A stretch of 64,000 nucleotides of DNA from an uncultured Chryseobacterium sp. (GCA_913775525.1 CAJYLH010000018.1:17741-81740); one strand, 5' to 3'. Positions 18,500 to 27,238 are shown, numbered from the stretch's first letter. A program made the numbers and translations. Notes: generated by a model not told the origin, from the sequence alone.

Positions 18500-19005
18500 G
18501 TCAATGGTGAATGGTCAATTTGCTGCGCAGTCAATTTTGCTCTGCAAGTCAATTACCGGCAAACACCATTCACCATTGATCCGGAGGAATTCACCATTGA
18601 TCATTCGTCAATGGTCAATTTGCTGCGCAGTCAATTTTGAATAGCAAGTCAATTACCGGTAAACACCATTCACCATTGACCCGAAGGGATTCACCATTCA
18701 CCAACCAGTTAATCGTCAATTTGCTGCGCAGTCAATTTTGCGTAACAAGTCAATTATTGGCAACCATCATTCACCATTGACCCGGAGGAATTCATCATTG
18801 ATCATTCGTCAATGGTGAATTTGCTGCGCAGTCAATTTTGTATAACAAGTCAATTATTGGCAACCATCATTCACCATTGACCGGAAGGAATTCACCATTG
18901 ACCAACCAGTTAATCGTCAATTTGCTGCGCAGTCAATTTTGAATAGCAAGTCAATTACCGGTAAACACCATTCACCATTGACCCGAAGGGATTCACGATT
19001 CACTT
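18500..19005. repeat. Array of five ~100-bp intergenic repeats
   Basis: Five units of about 95-110 bp each contain TCAATTTGCTGCGCAGTCAA, then a variable word (CTCTGC, AATAGC, CGTAAC, TATAAC, AATAGC), CAAGTCAATTA, CACCATTCACCATTGA and CCGAAGG(A/G)ATTCAC. Units 2 and 5 are nearly identical, and units 3 and 4 closely resemble each other. The unit ends (GTCAATGGTGAAT / ATTCACCATTGAC) are inverted repeats, so a transcript could form a row of hairpins. There are no unique spacers, so this is not CRISPR. Confidence 0.9.
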
Positions 19006-19044
19006 TTTTAATTTCAATTAAAAAAAATTACCTATCTTCGCTTT

Positions 19045-19101
19045 GTGTTAATCAACAACAGAACATATTATTACGGAATTTTTAGCCTCAGAAAGGGATA
19101 A
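19045..19101 (+). CDS. Candidate tyrosine leader peptide of the tyrA attenuator
   Basis: A GTG-initiated 18-codon frame (V/M-LINNRTYYYGIFSLRKG, stop TAA) lies between the repeat array and tyrA. Codons 8-10 are three consecutive Tyr codons (TAT TAT TAC, 19066-19074). A rho-independent terminator follows 24 bases after the stop and tyrA starts 62 bases after it. This is the classic arrangement for ribosome-mediated attenuation. The weak point is the start: no ATG is available, and a possible -7 element (TATCTTCG, 19033-19040) would place transcription start very near the GTG. Confidence 0.55.
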   Translation: MLINNRTYYYGIFSLRKG

Positions 19102-19153
19102 GGATTTCTATATGCATAACTCAGAACCTCGTCCCGGACGGGGTTTTTTATTT
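19095..19153 (+). promoter_or_regulatory. Transcription attenuator upstream of tyrA (terminator and alternative antiterminator)
   Basis: The terminator pairs 19125-19133 (AACCTCGTC) with 19137-19145 (GACGGGGTT) around a CCG loop and is followed by TTTTATTTTTT. An alternative helix pairs 19095-19107 (GGGATAAGGATTT) with 19123-19135 (AGAACCTCGTCCC), with 11 of 13 positions pairing including wobbles, and would destroy the terminator's 5' arm. A ribosome stalled at the Tyr codons would leave 19095-19107 free. One that reaches the stop at 19099-19101 would cover it. The predicted logic is read-through into tyrA when charged tRNA-Tyr is scarce. Confidence 0.6.
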
Positions 19154-19163
19154 TTTAATCAGG

Positions 19164-20009
19164 ATGAAAATAAGTATTATAGGAGTGGGATTAATTGGCG
19201 GCTCCATCGCATTAAAACTCAAAAAGAAAGGAATTGCCCAAAGGATTCTGGGCATTGATCAGAACGAGCAGCATCTCCGGCAGGCTATTGATCTTGGAAT
19301 TATAGACGGGGCAGCAGACCTGGAAGAAGGTGTTAAAAATTCTGATCTCATTATCCTGGCGATTCCCGTGGATGCAGCCCGCAGGCTCCTGCCGGACGTC
19401 CTTGATCTTGTTTCCGGGCAACAGACGGTAATGGATGCAGGCTCTACCAAAGCAGGCATTGTGCATTCAGTACATGATCATCCTCAGCGTGCACGGTATG
19501 TAGCATTCCATCCGATGTGGGGAACAGAAAACAGCGGCCCGGGATCTGCAGTTGCAGAAAGTTTTGCCGGAAAAGCCGGCGTGATCTGCAATAAGGAATT
19601 ATCCGCTCAGGATGCTTTGCAGACCGCCGAAACAATTATAGAAGCCCTTGAAATGCATCCCGTATATATGGATGCGGAAGACCATGACATCCATACGGCT
19701 TATATTTCCCATATTTCCCATATCACTTCCTACGCTCTGGCCAATACGGTACTTGAAAAAGAGCGGGAAGAAGAAACCATCTTCCAGCTGGCGAGTTCCG
19801 GTTTTTCCAGCACAGTACGCCTTGCTAAATCACATCCCGAAATGTGGGTGCCCATTTTTAAGCAGAACAGAGACAATGTCCTGGATGTCCTCAATGAACA
19901 TATCAGCCAGCTGAGGAAGTTCAAATCGGCGCTTGAAAAAGAAAATTATGATTACCTTGAAGAACTGATATCCAACGCAAACAAAATCCGCGGAATTCTG
20001 GATAAATAA
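19164..20009 (+). CDS. tyrA: Prephenate dehydrogenase
   Basis: TyrA converts prephenate to 4-hydroxyphenylpyruvate, the committed step to tyrosine. The 281-aa protein begins with the Rossmann motif ISIIGVGLIGGSIALKLK. It contains VMDAGSTKAGI, the substrate-binding FHPMWGTENSGPGSA and DHDIHTAYISHISH with the catalytic His, in the family order. There is no chorismate mutase or ACT fusion. It stands apart from other aromatic-pathway genes here, which fits individual control by the tyrosine attenuator just upstream. A SnoaL-like gene follows after 21 bp. Confidence 0.95.
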   Translation: MKISIIGVGLIGGSIALKLKKKGIAQRILGIDQNEQHLRQAIDLGIIDGAADLEEGVKNSDLIILAIPVDAARRLLPDVLDLVSGQQTVMDAGSTKAGIVHSVHDHPQRARYVAFHPMWGTENSGPGSAVAESFAGKAGVICNKELSAQDALQTAETIIEALEMHPVYMDAEDHDIHTAYISHISHITSYALANTVLEKEREEETIFQLASSGFSSTVRLAKSHPEMWVPIFKQNRDNVLDVLNEHISQLRKFKSALEKENYDYLEELISNANKIRGILDK

Positions 20010-20030
20010 AAAAACTTTAAAAACACCATA

Positions 20031-20414
20031 ATGACACAAAAAGATCAGGCTGACATCATCAGCAAGTACATCGAGGCATACAATCATTTCGACATTGATG
20101 GTATGGCCGGCTGCCTCCACGACGATGTTATTTTCGAAAATATTTCCGGAGGAAAAACAGGATTGAAAACCGAAGGATTAGAAGCTTTCAAAACTCAGGC
20201 TGATACGGCGGCGGCCTATTTCTCTTCCCGCCATCAGGCTGTTAACCAATGGATTTTTTCTGATGAAAGCGTCACCGTTTCCATCAGTTATGAAGCTGTA
20301 TTGGCCACAGATCTTCCTAACGGAATGGAAAAGGGATCGAAACTCAGCCTCAAAGGAGAGTCTGAGTTTACGTTTTCAGATGGTAAAATCATCAGGATTA
20401 CAGACCGGAGCTAA
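20031..20414 (+). CDS. SnoaL/NTF2-like protein
   Basis: A 127-aa protein with the alpha+beta cone fold pattern of the SnoaL-like/NTF2 superfamily: IISKYIEAYNHFDIDGMAGCLHDDVIFENISGG at the start and a C-terminal FTFSDGKIIRITD strand pair. Members range from isomerases to non-catalytic domains, so no activity can be assigned. It lies 21 bp after tyrA on the same strand and is probably cotranscribed. It is convergent with sdaA, leaving 13 bp between the stop codons. Confidence 0.8.
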   Translation: MTQKDQADIISKYIEAYNHFDIDGMAGCLHDDVIFENISGGKTGLKTEGLEAFKTQADTAAAYFSSRHQAVNQWIFSDESVTVSISYEAVLATDLPNGMEKGSKLSLKGESEFTFSDGKIIRITDRS

Positions 20415-20427
20415 AGAAGATGCCGGA

Positions 20428-21846
20428 TTAACATTCAGGGACATTTACCGCAATCGCCAGTCCGCCTTCAGAGGTTTCTTTGAAACGGTCGCTCATGGCC
20501 TGTGCGGTTTCCCACATCGTCTGAATCACTTCATCAAGGGTTACCCTTGCTTTGGCGGGATCACTTTCCAGCGCAATATTGGCTGCGGTTATCGCCTTGA
20601 TGGCTCCCATGCTGTTTCTTTCGATGCAAGGAATCTGTACCAGCCCTTTGATAGGATCGCAGGTTAAGCCAAGATGGTGTTCCATAGCAATTTCTGCGGC
20701 CATCAGCACTTGGCCCACACTTCCCCCCAGAATTTCGGTAAGACCTGCGGCAGCCATCGCCGAGGAAACACCGACTTCAGCCTGGCATCCGCCCATGGCT
20801 GCGGAAATAGTCGCATTTTTCTTGAATAATGTCCCGATCTCTCCCGCTACAAGTAAAAACCGCACAATATCATCCTCACTGGTAAAGGGCGTAAATGCCT
20901 GTGCATACATCAAAACAGCAGGAATAACGCCGCTGGCGCCATTAGTCGGTGCTGTAATAATCCTTCCGAAGCTGGCATTTTCCTCATTTACGGCAAGTGC
21001 AAAACAGGCGATCCATTTGTTGATGTTGGTGAAATTTTCTTCTGCGTCCACTACCAGTCGGAACCATTCATCAATATTTTTATAGATCTTATCTCCTAAA
21101 AGTTTACGGTTGATTGCCGCTGCCCTCCTGGAAACATTCAGGCCGCCCGGCAGCACCCCTTCTTTGTTAACACCTTTATAGATGCATTCTTTGATCTGCT
21201 GCCAGATATACAAGGCTTCCTGGCGCGTTTCTTCCTGGCTTCTCCAGCTTTCCTCATTCATCAGGATAAGGTCTGAGATTTTATCCAGGCCTAACTTCTT
21301 GCAGTATTTCTGGATGTCTGCGGATTTATGGCACGGATACAAAGTACGCACACAGTGCTTTTCGATCGATTTCTTTTCCTGGCTCATAATGAACCCTCCG
21401 CCTACGGAATAGAAATCCTGGATCAGCTCGGTTCCGTCATTGAAAACAGCCCTGAAGATCATCCCGTTCGGATGGAATTCAAGGGACTTCTGCATGTTTA
21501 ATACAAGATGATAGCCGTATACAAAAGGAATTTCTTTCTCACCACCCAGGTTGAGTACCTGTGTAGTTTTGATCCTGTCAACCTCTGCATCGATTTTTGA
21601 GGTATCGATGGTTCTAAAATCTTCCCCGTTCAGGCCGAGCATTCCGGCAATATCGGTTCCGTGTCCGATCCCGGTCTTAGCCAATGAACCGAAAAATTCA
21701 AGAAATACTTCCTGTACATCCTCAATGGACCTTTCCCTCTTTATAATCCTGATAAAGGCAGCTGCTGCATTCCAGGGGCCCATCGTATGAGAACTGGAAG
21801 GCCCGATGCCTACTTTAATAATTTCAAAAACCGATATAGATTCCAT
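20428..21846 (-). CDS. sdaA: L-serine ammonia-lyase, single-chain iron-sulfur type
   Basis: This enzyme deaminates L-serine to pyruvate and ammonia using a [4Fe-4S] cluster. The 472-aa chain fuses the beta and alpha domains: GIGPSSSHTMGPWNAAAAF near the N-terminus, NGASGVIPAVLMY in the middle, and GGCQAEVGVSSAMAAAG and LTCDPIKGLVQIPCIERN near the C-terminus, carrying the cluster Cys residues. It is convergent with the tyrA unit, and its 5' end borders the second repeat array, which must contain or overlap its promoter region. Confidence 0.95.
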   Translation of the reverse strand: MESISVFEIIKVGIGPSSSHTMGPWNAAAAFIRIIKRERSIEDVQEVFLEFFGSLAKTGIGHGTDIAGMLGLNGEDFRTIDTSKIDAEVDRIKTTQVLNLGGEKEIPFVYGYHLVLNMQKSLEFHPNGMIFRAVFNDGTELIQDFYSVGGGFIMSQEKKSIEKHCVRTLYPCHKSADIQKYCKKLGLDKISDLILMNEESWRSQEETRQEALYIWQQIKECIYKGVNKEGVLPGGLNVSRRAAAINRKLLGDKIYKNIDEWFRLVVDAEENFTNINKWIACFALAVNEENASFGRIITAPTNGASGVIPAVLMYAQAFTPFTSEDDIVRFLLVAGEIGTLFKKNATISAAMGGCQAEVGVSSAMAAAGLTEILGGSVGQVLMAAEIAMEHHLGLTCDPIKGLVQIPCIERNSMGAIKAITAANIALESDPAKARVTLDEVIQTMWETAQAMSDRFKETSEGGLAIAVNVPEC

Positions 21847-21884
21847 ATGCGTAATTCACCATTCCTTCCGCAAAGATACATGAT

Positions 21885-22503
21885 AAATTGACATGGAGAA
21901 GAGAGAATTTTGCTGTGCAAGTCAATTTCCCGTGCAATGAATCCTGCGCTGAAAGGCAATTGACAACCAACATCATTGACCATCCGTGAATCGTCAATCT
22001 GCTGCGCAGTCAATCGTCAATTTTGCATTGAAAGTCAACCTACGACCAACAACCAACACCATTCACCATTGACCCGAAGAAATTCACCATTGACCATCCG
22101 TGAATCGTCAATTTGCTGCGCAGTCAATAGTCAATTTTCATTGAAAGTCAACTAACGACCAACACCATTCACCATTGACCTGAAGGAATTCACCATTGAC
22201 CATCCGTGAATTGTCAATCTGCTGCGCAATCAATAGTCAATTTTCATTGAAAGTCAACCTACGACCAACACCATTCACAATTGACCCGAAGAAATTCATC
22301 ATTGACCATCCGTGAATCGTCAATTTGCTGCGCAGTCAATAGTCAATTCCTATACTGCAAGTCGATTTACGACCAACACCATTCACCATTGACCCGGAGG
22401 AGTTCACCATTGGCCATACGTCAATCGTCAATCTGCTGCGCAGTCAATAGTCAATTTTGCATTGAAAGTCAACCTACGACCAACAAAGAAATTCACCATT
22501 GAC
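21885..22503. repeat. Second array of ~110-bp intergenic repeats
   Basis: Five well-preserved units, plus a degenerate one at the left end, carry GTCAAT(T/C)TGCTGCGCA, TCAATAGTCAATTTTCATTGAAAGTCAAC, ACGACCAACACCATTCACCATTGACC and GAAG(A/G)AATTCACCATTGACCATCCGTGAAT. The core words are shared with the 18.5-kb array, but the unit body differs (GAAAGTCAACCTACGACCAA here), so each array has expanded separately. It separates sdaA from amt, both transcribed leftward. Confidence 0.9.
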
Positions 22504-22505
22504 GA

Positions 22506-23849
22506 TCAATAAAGCCGTTCCCCATGCTGGGAAAGATCAAGGCCATCATTTTCAGATTCTTCCGAAACGCGGAGGGTAATGATTCTGTTGGTCACTTTAT
22601 ACAGGAAAAGTGATCCGAAGAACGCAAAGGCTGAAACCAGGATAAGCGCCATCATGTGATGGGCAAAGACTTCGATTCCGCCATGCAGGAGGCTTGCGTT
22701 TTCACCGTGTGCGAAAATCGCCGTCAGGATCATTCCCATAATCCCTCCTACTCCATGACAGGCAAAAACATCCAGGGTATCATCAATTTTTTTCAGGGCT
22801 TTCCAGTTGACCATCAGATTGGAAACAACAGCAGAGATAAACCCGATGAATATGCTCTCCGGGATGGAAACGAATCCGCAGCCCGGAGTAATCGCAACCA
22901 GGCCTACTACTGCCCCGATGCAGGCCCCCATAGCCGAAACGCTTCTACAGTTGATTCGGTCAAACAGGATCCAGGTCATCATCGCGGAACCGGAAGCAAT
23001 GGTAGTAGTTCCAAAGGCCATCGCTGCCGTTGCATTCGCACTCAGGGCAGAACCTGCATTGAAGCCGAACCATCCGAACCAGAGCATTCCGGTACCTAAA
23101 AGTACATAAGGAACATTGGAAGGCTCATGATGAGGATTTTTCCTGTTTCCCACGACCATGGCTCCCGCCAATGCTGCAAATCCGGCGCTCATATGCACTA
23201 CGGTACCGCCTGCAAAATCTTTTACTCCGAAATATTTATTGAGAAGCCCGTCCGGATACCAGACCATATGGCAGAGCGGTGTATAAATGAACAGGCTGAA
23301 CAGCACCATGAACAGGAGATAGGAAATAAAACGTACCCGTTCTGCGAACGATCCCGTAATCAAAGCAGGAGTAATCACAGCAAATTTCATCTGAAACAGG
23401 GCAAAAAGGATAAAAGGAATGGTGGATGCCATCATTTTATGGGGCAGCACACCTACCCTGCTGAAAAAGGGATAACTCAGTGGATTCCCGATGATCCCGT
23501 AATGCTCGCCATTCACTGTGAATCCAAGGGAATCGCCGAAGGAAAGTGAAAAGCCGACAACTACCCATAGAATGGAAATGACTCCCAGCGCAATAAAGCT
23601 CTGGAGCATTGTCGAAATCACATTCTTCTTTCCGACCATACCGCCGTAAAAGAAAGAAAGCCCGGGAGTCATCAGAAGTACGAGCCCTGCGGCAGCCAGG
23701 ATCCACGCAACATCTGCCCCCACAATCTTATCTTCACTTAAAAATTCACCTGTATTCGGAAAATCTACGATTGGGCTCCAGAAGAGTCCGCCAATCGCTA
23801 CCAGGGTGATGATGGAAAAAGAAACAATCCATTTTAATCCTACTTTCAT
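22506..23849 (-). CDS. amt: Ammonium transporter
   Basis: Amt/MEP/Rh channel for ammonium uptake. The 447-aa protein has a cleavable-looking first hydrophobic segment and about eleven membrane helices. It shows the twin pore histidines in TVVHMSAGFAALAG and VFACHGVGGIMG, and the gating/binding region FFYGGMVGKKNVISTM. Length is typical. No glnB/glnK gene is adjacent. The C-terminal tail is short and acidic. It has a good -7 element 22 bp upstream. Confidence 0.97.
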   Translation of the reverse strand: MKVGLKWIVSFSIITLVAIGGLFWSPIVDFPNTGEFLSEDKIVGADVAWILAAAGLVLLMTPGLSFFYGGMVGKKNVISTMLQSFIALGVISILWVVVGFSLSFGDSLGFTVNGEHYGIIGNPLSYPFFSRVGVLPHKMMASTIPFILFALFQMKFAVITPALITGSFAERVRFISYLLFMVLFSLFIYTPLCHMVWYPDGLLNKYFGVKDFAGGTVVHMSAGFAALAGAMVVGNRKNPHHEPSNVPYVLLGTGMLWFGWFGFNAGSALSANATAAMAFGTTTIASGSAMMTWILFDRINCRSVSAMGACIGAVVGLVAITPGCGFVSIPESIFIGFISAVVSNLMVNWKALKKIDDTLDVFACHGVGGIMGMILTAIFAHGENASLLHGGIEVFAHHMMALILVSAFAFFGSLFLYKVTNRIITLRVSEESENDGLDLSQHGERLY

Positions 23850-23870
23850 AAAATATGTATTTTACCCCTG

Positions 23871-23878
23871 CAAAATTA
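23871..23878 (-). promoter_or_regulatory. Predicted -7 element of amt
   Basis: Read on the minus strand, TAATTTTG matches TAnnTTTG and lies about 21 bases before the amt ATG. Confidence 0.5.
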
Positions 23879-23949
23879 CATATAAATTTCATGAAAATAT
23901 ATTTTATTTAAACACACCCCCTAAATTTTAATATAAATTAAAAACAAAA

Positions 23950-24594
23950 TTATGTTTTAAAAATATCAGCCAGTATTTTTGAAACCTCTTTTGGCCTTGT
24001 AGCAGGAAAAAGATGGGTACCCTCTTTAATGATATAATCCGGACGTGAGTTCTTCAGAGGGAAAACCAGATCACGGTCTCCCATAATCTGGATAACATCA
24101 GGATCCTCTTCTGATTTCCATGCGGCAATCTTCTCCACAGACCATTTGAGATAATAGGGATCGCGCACCTGAAAGTACCGGACAAGATTGGCATTATTGA
24201 AATCAAAGAATTTACGCACTGCCGGGAATGCCTGCGCTGCTGCAATATCAAAAAACCGTTCCGGAAAGAACCTGACCACCCCGGTCAGCTGGCCGGTCTT
24301 TATCAGTCTTGATTTTTCTTTATGGGATTTCAGGCTTCCCAGGATCACCACTTTCCGGGCAGGCTTTATTTTATGGATTTCCTGGACCATAATCCCGCCA
24401 AAAGAATACCCGAGAAGGAAAAAAGGTTCCGTTGCATCTATTTTTTGAGCCATCCGACTGACATAATTCGGGAACGGCTCATTCCGGAACGGAATGAGCC
24501 AGTCAATAAAAACCACCTCCAGATGTTCGGGAAACCTAAGCTTTTCGAGCACTTTAAAGTCTGCGCCCAGCCCGCTTACCACATATATTTTCAT
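23950..24594 (-). CDS. Alpha/beta hydrolase
   Basis: A 214-aa protein of the alpha/beta-hydrolase fold. The nucleophile elbow GYSFGG lies near residues 62-67, with an upstream oxyanion loop GLGADF (8-13). A probable acid Asp is in IQIMGDRDLVF and the catalytic His is in EGTHLFPATRP near the C-terminus. There is no signal peptide, so it is cytoplasmic, and the substrate is unknown. It lies downstream of the YceI gene on the same strand, separated by a terminator. Confidence 0.8.
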   Translation of the reverse strand: MKIYVVSGLGADFKVLEKLRFPEHLEVVFIDWLIPFRNEPFPNYVSRMAQKIDATEPFFLLGYSFGGIMVQEIHKIKPARKVVILGSLKSHKEKSRLIKTGQLTGVVRFFPERFFDIAAAQAFPAVRKFFDFNNANLVRYFQVRDPYYLKWSVEKIAAWKSEEDPDVIQIMGDRDLVFPLKNSRPDYIIKEGTHLFPATRPKEVSKILADIFKT

Positions 24595-24614
24595 AGGACT
24601 AAAATAATAAAAAA

Positions 24615-24636
24615 GGACGGCTTTAAAAAGCCGTCC
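24615..24636 (-). terminator. Terminator after the first YceI gene
   Basis: A ten-base stem GGACGGCTTT / AAAGCCGTCC, followed on the minus strand by a T-rich tract. Confidence 0.85.
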
Positions 24637-24666
24637 GTCTCTGATCCTCTCCGGGTTACCACCGGA

Positions 24667-25293
24667 TTATTTCTTTTTAACAGGAGTCCTGTTTTCGTTG
24701 TCCAGCTTTTCTGTGGATATTCTGAACTGGATATCCATTTCGTTTTTAATAAAGTAGTCTTTCAGGGAAGACTGGTAGAATACCTTGAAATCCCTTCTGT
24801 TCAGTGAGAACTTCGCAGACTCTATAACTACCGTAAACTGTGTAATATATACATTTGCAGGGAAGGAAATGGTCTTTCTTACTCCTTTGATGGTTACATC
24901 ACCGTATACTGTTGAATTGAATTCACTATTGGCCAAAGGAATGATCTTTGTCAGATGAAATTTAGCAATCGGGAATTTTTTCACATCGAAGAAATTGGAG
25001 CTTTTAAGGTCATTGGTAAGCTTGATCTGATCTTCTTCTGAAACATCACCGGCCATCAGGCTTCTCATATCGATAACGAATTCCCCGTCTACCAGTACCG
25101 TTTTATCAAAAGTAAACTTTCCGCTTTTCAGTTTTACCGTCCCGGAATGTGATGAAGCTACAGTCTTAACAACTTTATATCCCCACCACCTGATCTCTGA
25201 AGAAGTAACTTTTACAACCTTGTCTCCTTTCTTCTGAGCAAAAACAAACGACATGCCGACACACATCATTACAAGCAATAGTAATCTTTTCAT
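24667..25293 (-). CDS. YceI-family periplasmic protein (copy 1), 208 aa
   Basis: YceI proteins are secreted lipocalin-like barrels that bind polyprenoid or other lipid-like molecules. The signal peptide is MKRLLLLVMMCVGMSFVFAQ. The mature part starts with the VTSSEIRWWGYKVVKT signature and continues with HSGTVKLKSGKFTF, DMRSLMAGDVSEED and SNFFDVKKFPIAKFHLTKI in the usual family order. A second YceI gene lies 78 bp upstream with its own terminator. The two proteins share the WWGYKV..ASSH.GTVK core and appear to be a tandem duplication. Confidence 0.92.
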   Translation of the reverse strand: MKRLLLLVMMCVGMSFVFAQKKGDKVVKVTSSEIRWWGYKVVKTVASSHSGTVKLKSGKFTFDKTVLVDGEFVIDMRSLMAGDVSEEDQIKLTNDLKSSNFFDVKKFPIAKFHLTKIIPLANSEFNSTVYGDVTIKGVRKTISFPANVYITQFTVVIESAKFSLNRRDFKVFYQSSLKDYFIKNEMDIQFRISTEKLDNENRTPVKKK

Positions 25294-25325
25294 TCTTTTT
25301 TATTTACAATTCAACAAAAATAAAA

Positions 25326-25350
25326 AAAAGTGTAGAACTTCTACACTTTT
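25326..25350 (-). terminator. Terminator after the second YceI gene
   Basis: A ten-base stem AAAAGTGTAG / CTACACTTTT with a five-base loop, followed by a T run on the minus strand. Confidence 0.85.
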
Positions 25351-25371
25351 AGCAATCTTTTTTTGATTAAA

Positions 25372-25938
25372 TTATTTAGCAGTTACCTTAACCAGCATAT
25401 CGATATCATCTTTTACAAAAACATCCTGCATGGTAGATTTGTAAGCTACGTCAAACTTCTGTCTGTCGATGGTGAATTTGTTGGACACCAGGCTCACAAC
25501 TCCTTTGCTGTAAGAAATTTTAGCCGGGAAAGATACCGGGTTGGTTTTTCCTTTTACCGTTAAATTTCCTGTAACAAGGCTGTTGTAGATCTTGTCGTTA
25601 TTTTTCTTAACAGAAGTGATCTTGAACGTAGCGGTAGGATATTTTTCAACTTCAAAGAAATCACCATTCTTCAGGTGACCATTCAGCTTCCCCTGGTACT
25701 CTCCGGAAAGATCAGTGGAATTAATTGAAGTCATATCCAGTACGAACGTTCCTCCTACCAGCTGGTTTCCTTTCATCACCATGTCTCCTGACTTCACTTT
25801 TACCGTACCGTCATGAGAACTCGCCTCAGATTTCGCTACTTTATATCCCCACCAGTGAACATCAGATGCCACTACTTTTTTTGTCTGTCCGAAAGCCAGT
25901 CCGCCGGCTAAAACCGCTAATAAAAATATTTTTTTCAT
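25372..25938 (-). CDS. YceI-family periplasmic protein (copy 2), 188 aa
   Basis: Second of two tandem YceI proteins. It has a signal peptide (MKKIFLLAVLAGGLAFGQ), the VVASDVHWWGYKVAKSEASS start, HDGTVKVKSGDMV, DMTSINSTDL and GDFFEVEKYPTATFKITSV. It is 20 residues shorter than copy 1. It has a good -7 element in front and its own terminator behind, so it can be expressed independently of copy 1. The ligand is unknown. Confidence 0.92.
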   Translation of the reverse strand: MKKIFLLAVLAGGLAFGQTKKVVASDVHWWGYKVAKSEASSHDGTVKVKSGDMVMKGNQLVGGTFVLDMTSINSTDLSGEYQGKLNGHLKNGDFFEVEKYPTATFKITSVKKNNDKIYNSLVTGNLTVKGKTNPVSFPAKISYSKGVVSLVSNKFTIDRQKFDVAYKSTMQDVFVKDDIDMLVKVTAK

Positions 25939-25971
25939 TGTTATAAATTATTTCTTTGCTAATTGCGGTGG

Positions 25972-25979
25972 CAAAGGTA
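25972..25979 (-). promoter_or_regulatory. Predicted -7 element of YceI copy 2
   Basis: On the minus strand TACCTTTG matches TAnnTTTG, 33 bases before the ATG. Confidence 0.5.
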
Positions 25980-26052
25980 ACCAATGGTTCTCACAGATGG
26001 CGTTGATGTACATCAATAAATCCATGATTTTTATCCATAACACAAAGAAAAA

Positions 26053-26070
26053 GCTCCGGGATTCCGGAGC
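26053..26070 (-). terminator. Terminator of glk
   Basis: A seven-base stem GCTCCGG / CCGGAGC with a GATT loop, followed on the minus strand by TTTTTCTTT. Confidence 0.85.
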
Positions 26071-26078
26071 CGTATGTT

Positions 26079-27125
26079 TTAATCCTGATGATAAGCGGTG
26101 TAAAGTACTACACCATTCAGGCTGGTATTATCGCTTTTTACAAGGTAAATCGGAATATCCTTCAGCATATGTTCCATTTTATCACTGATCTTGAATTTTT
26201 CATAGAACTTATCGTTATCAAGATATTCACGGATCATCTGAGGAATATCTCCTGAAATGAAGAGGCCTCCTGTAGCCTTAAGCTTTAACGTTAGGTTATT
26301 GGCTTCACGGGCCAGGAATTCAAGAAAAGTATCAATAGCGATCTTGCAGATCAGCACGCCTTCTTCAGCAGCTTTATACAGCTCCTGTACAAAATTGCCA
26401 TTGGAAAGACGTTCTCCCAATCCTTCCGGCTCAGGATGCCTTTTAACATCTCTCAGGAACCGGTAAATATTGAACAGCCCGTCTTTCGAAAGGACATTTT
26501 CCCAGCTTACGATCCCGTAAATATTGTTCAGGAACTGGTAAAACTCCACTTCTACATTGGTTCTCGGGGAAAATTCGGAGTGTCCGCCTTCGGTAGCAAA
26601 CGGACGCAGATACTGACCGTCAAAGAAATATCCGGCTTCACCTAAACCATTTCCAGGGGCCAGGATAGCTACGTTTCCTTTTTCAAGATGGCCGCCGGTG
26701 TACACCGCTTCCAGATCTTCATCGCGGAGCAATGCCATACCATATGCTGATGACTCAAGGTCATTCACGAGCTGTATATTTTCAAATCCGAAATCCCTGC
26801 GGATTTCCTCTACGTCCAGATTCCATCCCAGACGTTCCGGGCTGCTCTTTCCGTGGATAACCGGTCCGGGAACCGATATTCCGACACGGCTGATATCAGT
26901 CAGGTTATTTTCCTGAATGAATTTCCTCAGGATATCAGAAAAAGAAGCATAGTCCTTGGTGGCATAGCTGCTTTGCATTTTCATTTCAATGCCTTCATTA
27001 ACGGACTGAAAATATCCTATGGTACTCACGTCCTCACGAAGGTTCGCTCCGATAATGGAAATATTATTATTACTGCTGTACTTTACACCCGGTAAATACA
27101 ACGGAAATTTCGGATTCAAGTTCAT
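26079..27125 (-). CDS. glk: Glucokinase
   Basis: A 348-aa sugar kinase of the bacterial Glk (PF02685) family, phosphorylating glucose with ATP. It shows SIIGANLRED near the N-terminus, GVSVPGPVIHGKS, the LVNDLESSAYG catalytic region with Asp, LAPGNGLGEAGYF and EGGHSEFSPR. The frame is open 23 codons further upstream, but the ATG at 27125 (MNLNPKFPLYLPG) gives the family start and lies 16 bp after a good -7 element. It is monocistronic with its own terminator. Confidence 0.9.
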   Translation of the reverse strand: MNLNPKFPLYLPGVKYSSNNNISIIGANLREDVSTIGYFQSVNEGIEMKMQSSYATKDYASFSDILRKFIQENNLTDISRVGISVPGPVIHGKSSPERLGWNLDVEEIRRDFGFENIQLVNDLESSAYGMALLRDEDLEAVYTGGHLEKGNVAILAPGNGLGEAGYFFDGQYLRPFATEGGHSEFSPRTNVEVEFYQFLNNIYGIVSWENVLSKDGLFNIYRFLRDVKRHPEPEGLGERLSNGNFVQELYKAAEEGVLICKIAIDTFLEFLAREANNLTLKLKATGGLFISGDIPQMIREYLDNDKFYEKFKISDKMEHMLKDIPIYLVKSDNTSLNGVVLYTAYHQD

Positions 27126-27140
27126 AATCACAAATTTTAT

Positions 27141-27148
27141 CAAATATA
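27141..27148 (-). promoter_or_regulatory. Predicted -7 element of glk
   Basis: TATATTTG on the minus strand, 15 bases upstream of the ATG at 27125. Confidence 0.5.
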
Positions 27149-27238
27149 ACAATTGTTTTTGTAAATCCCCGATATCAAAACAAAACCTTTCCAAAATAAT
27201 GAAAAGGCCTGTCTGATAGTTTTTTATATTAAATCTAA

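Noticed and set aside
18500-19005. CRISPR array
   Set aside because: Units are ~100 bp with no short direct repeat plus unique spacers, and there are no cas genes nearby.
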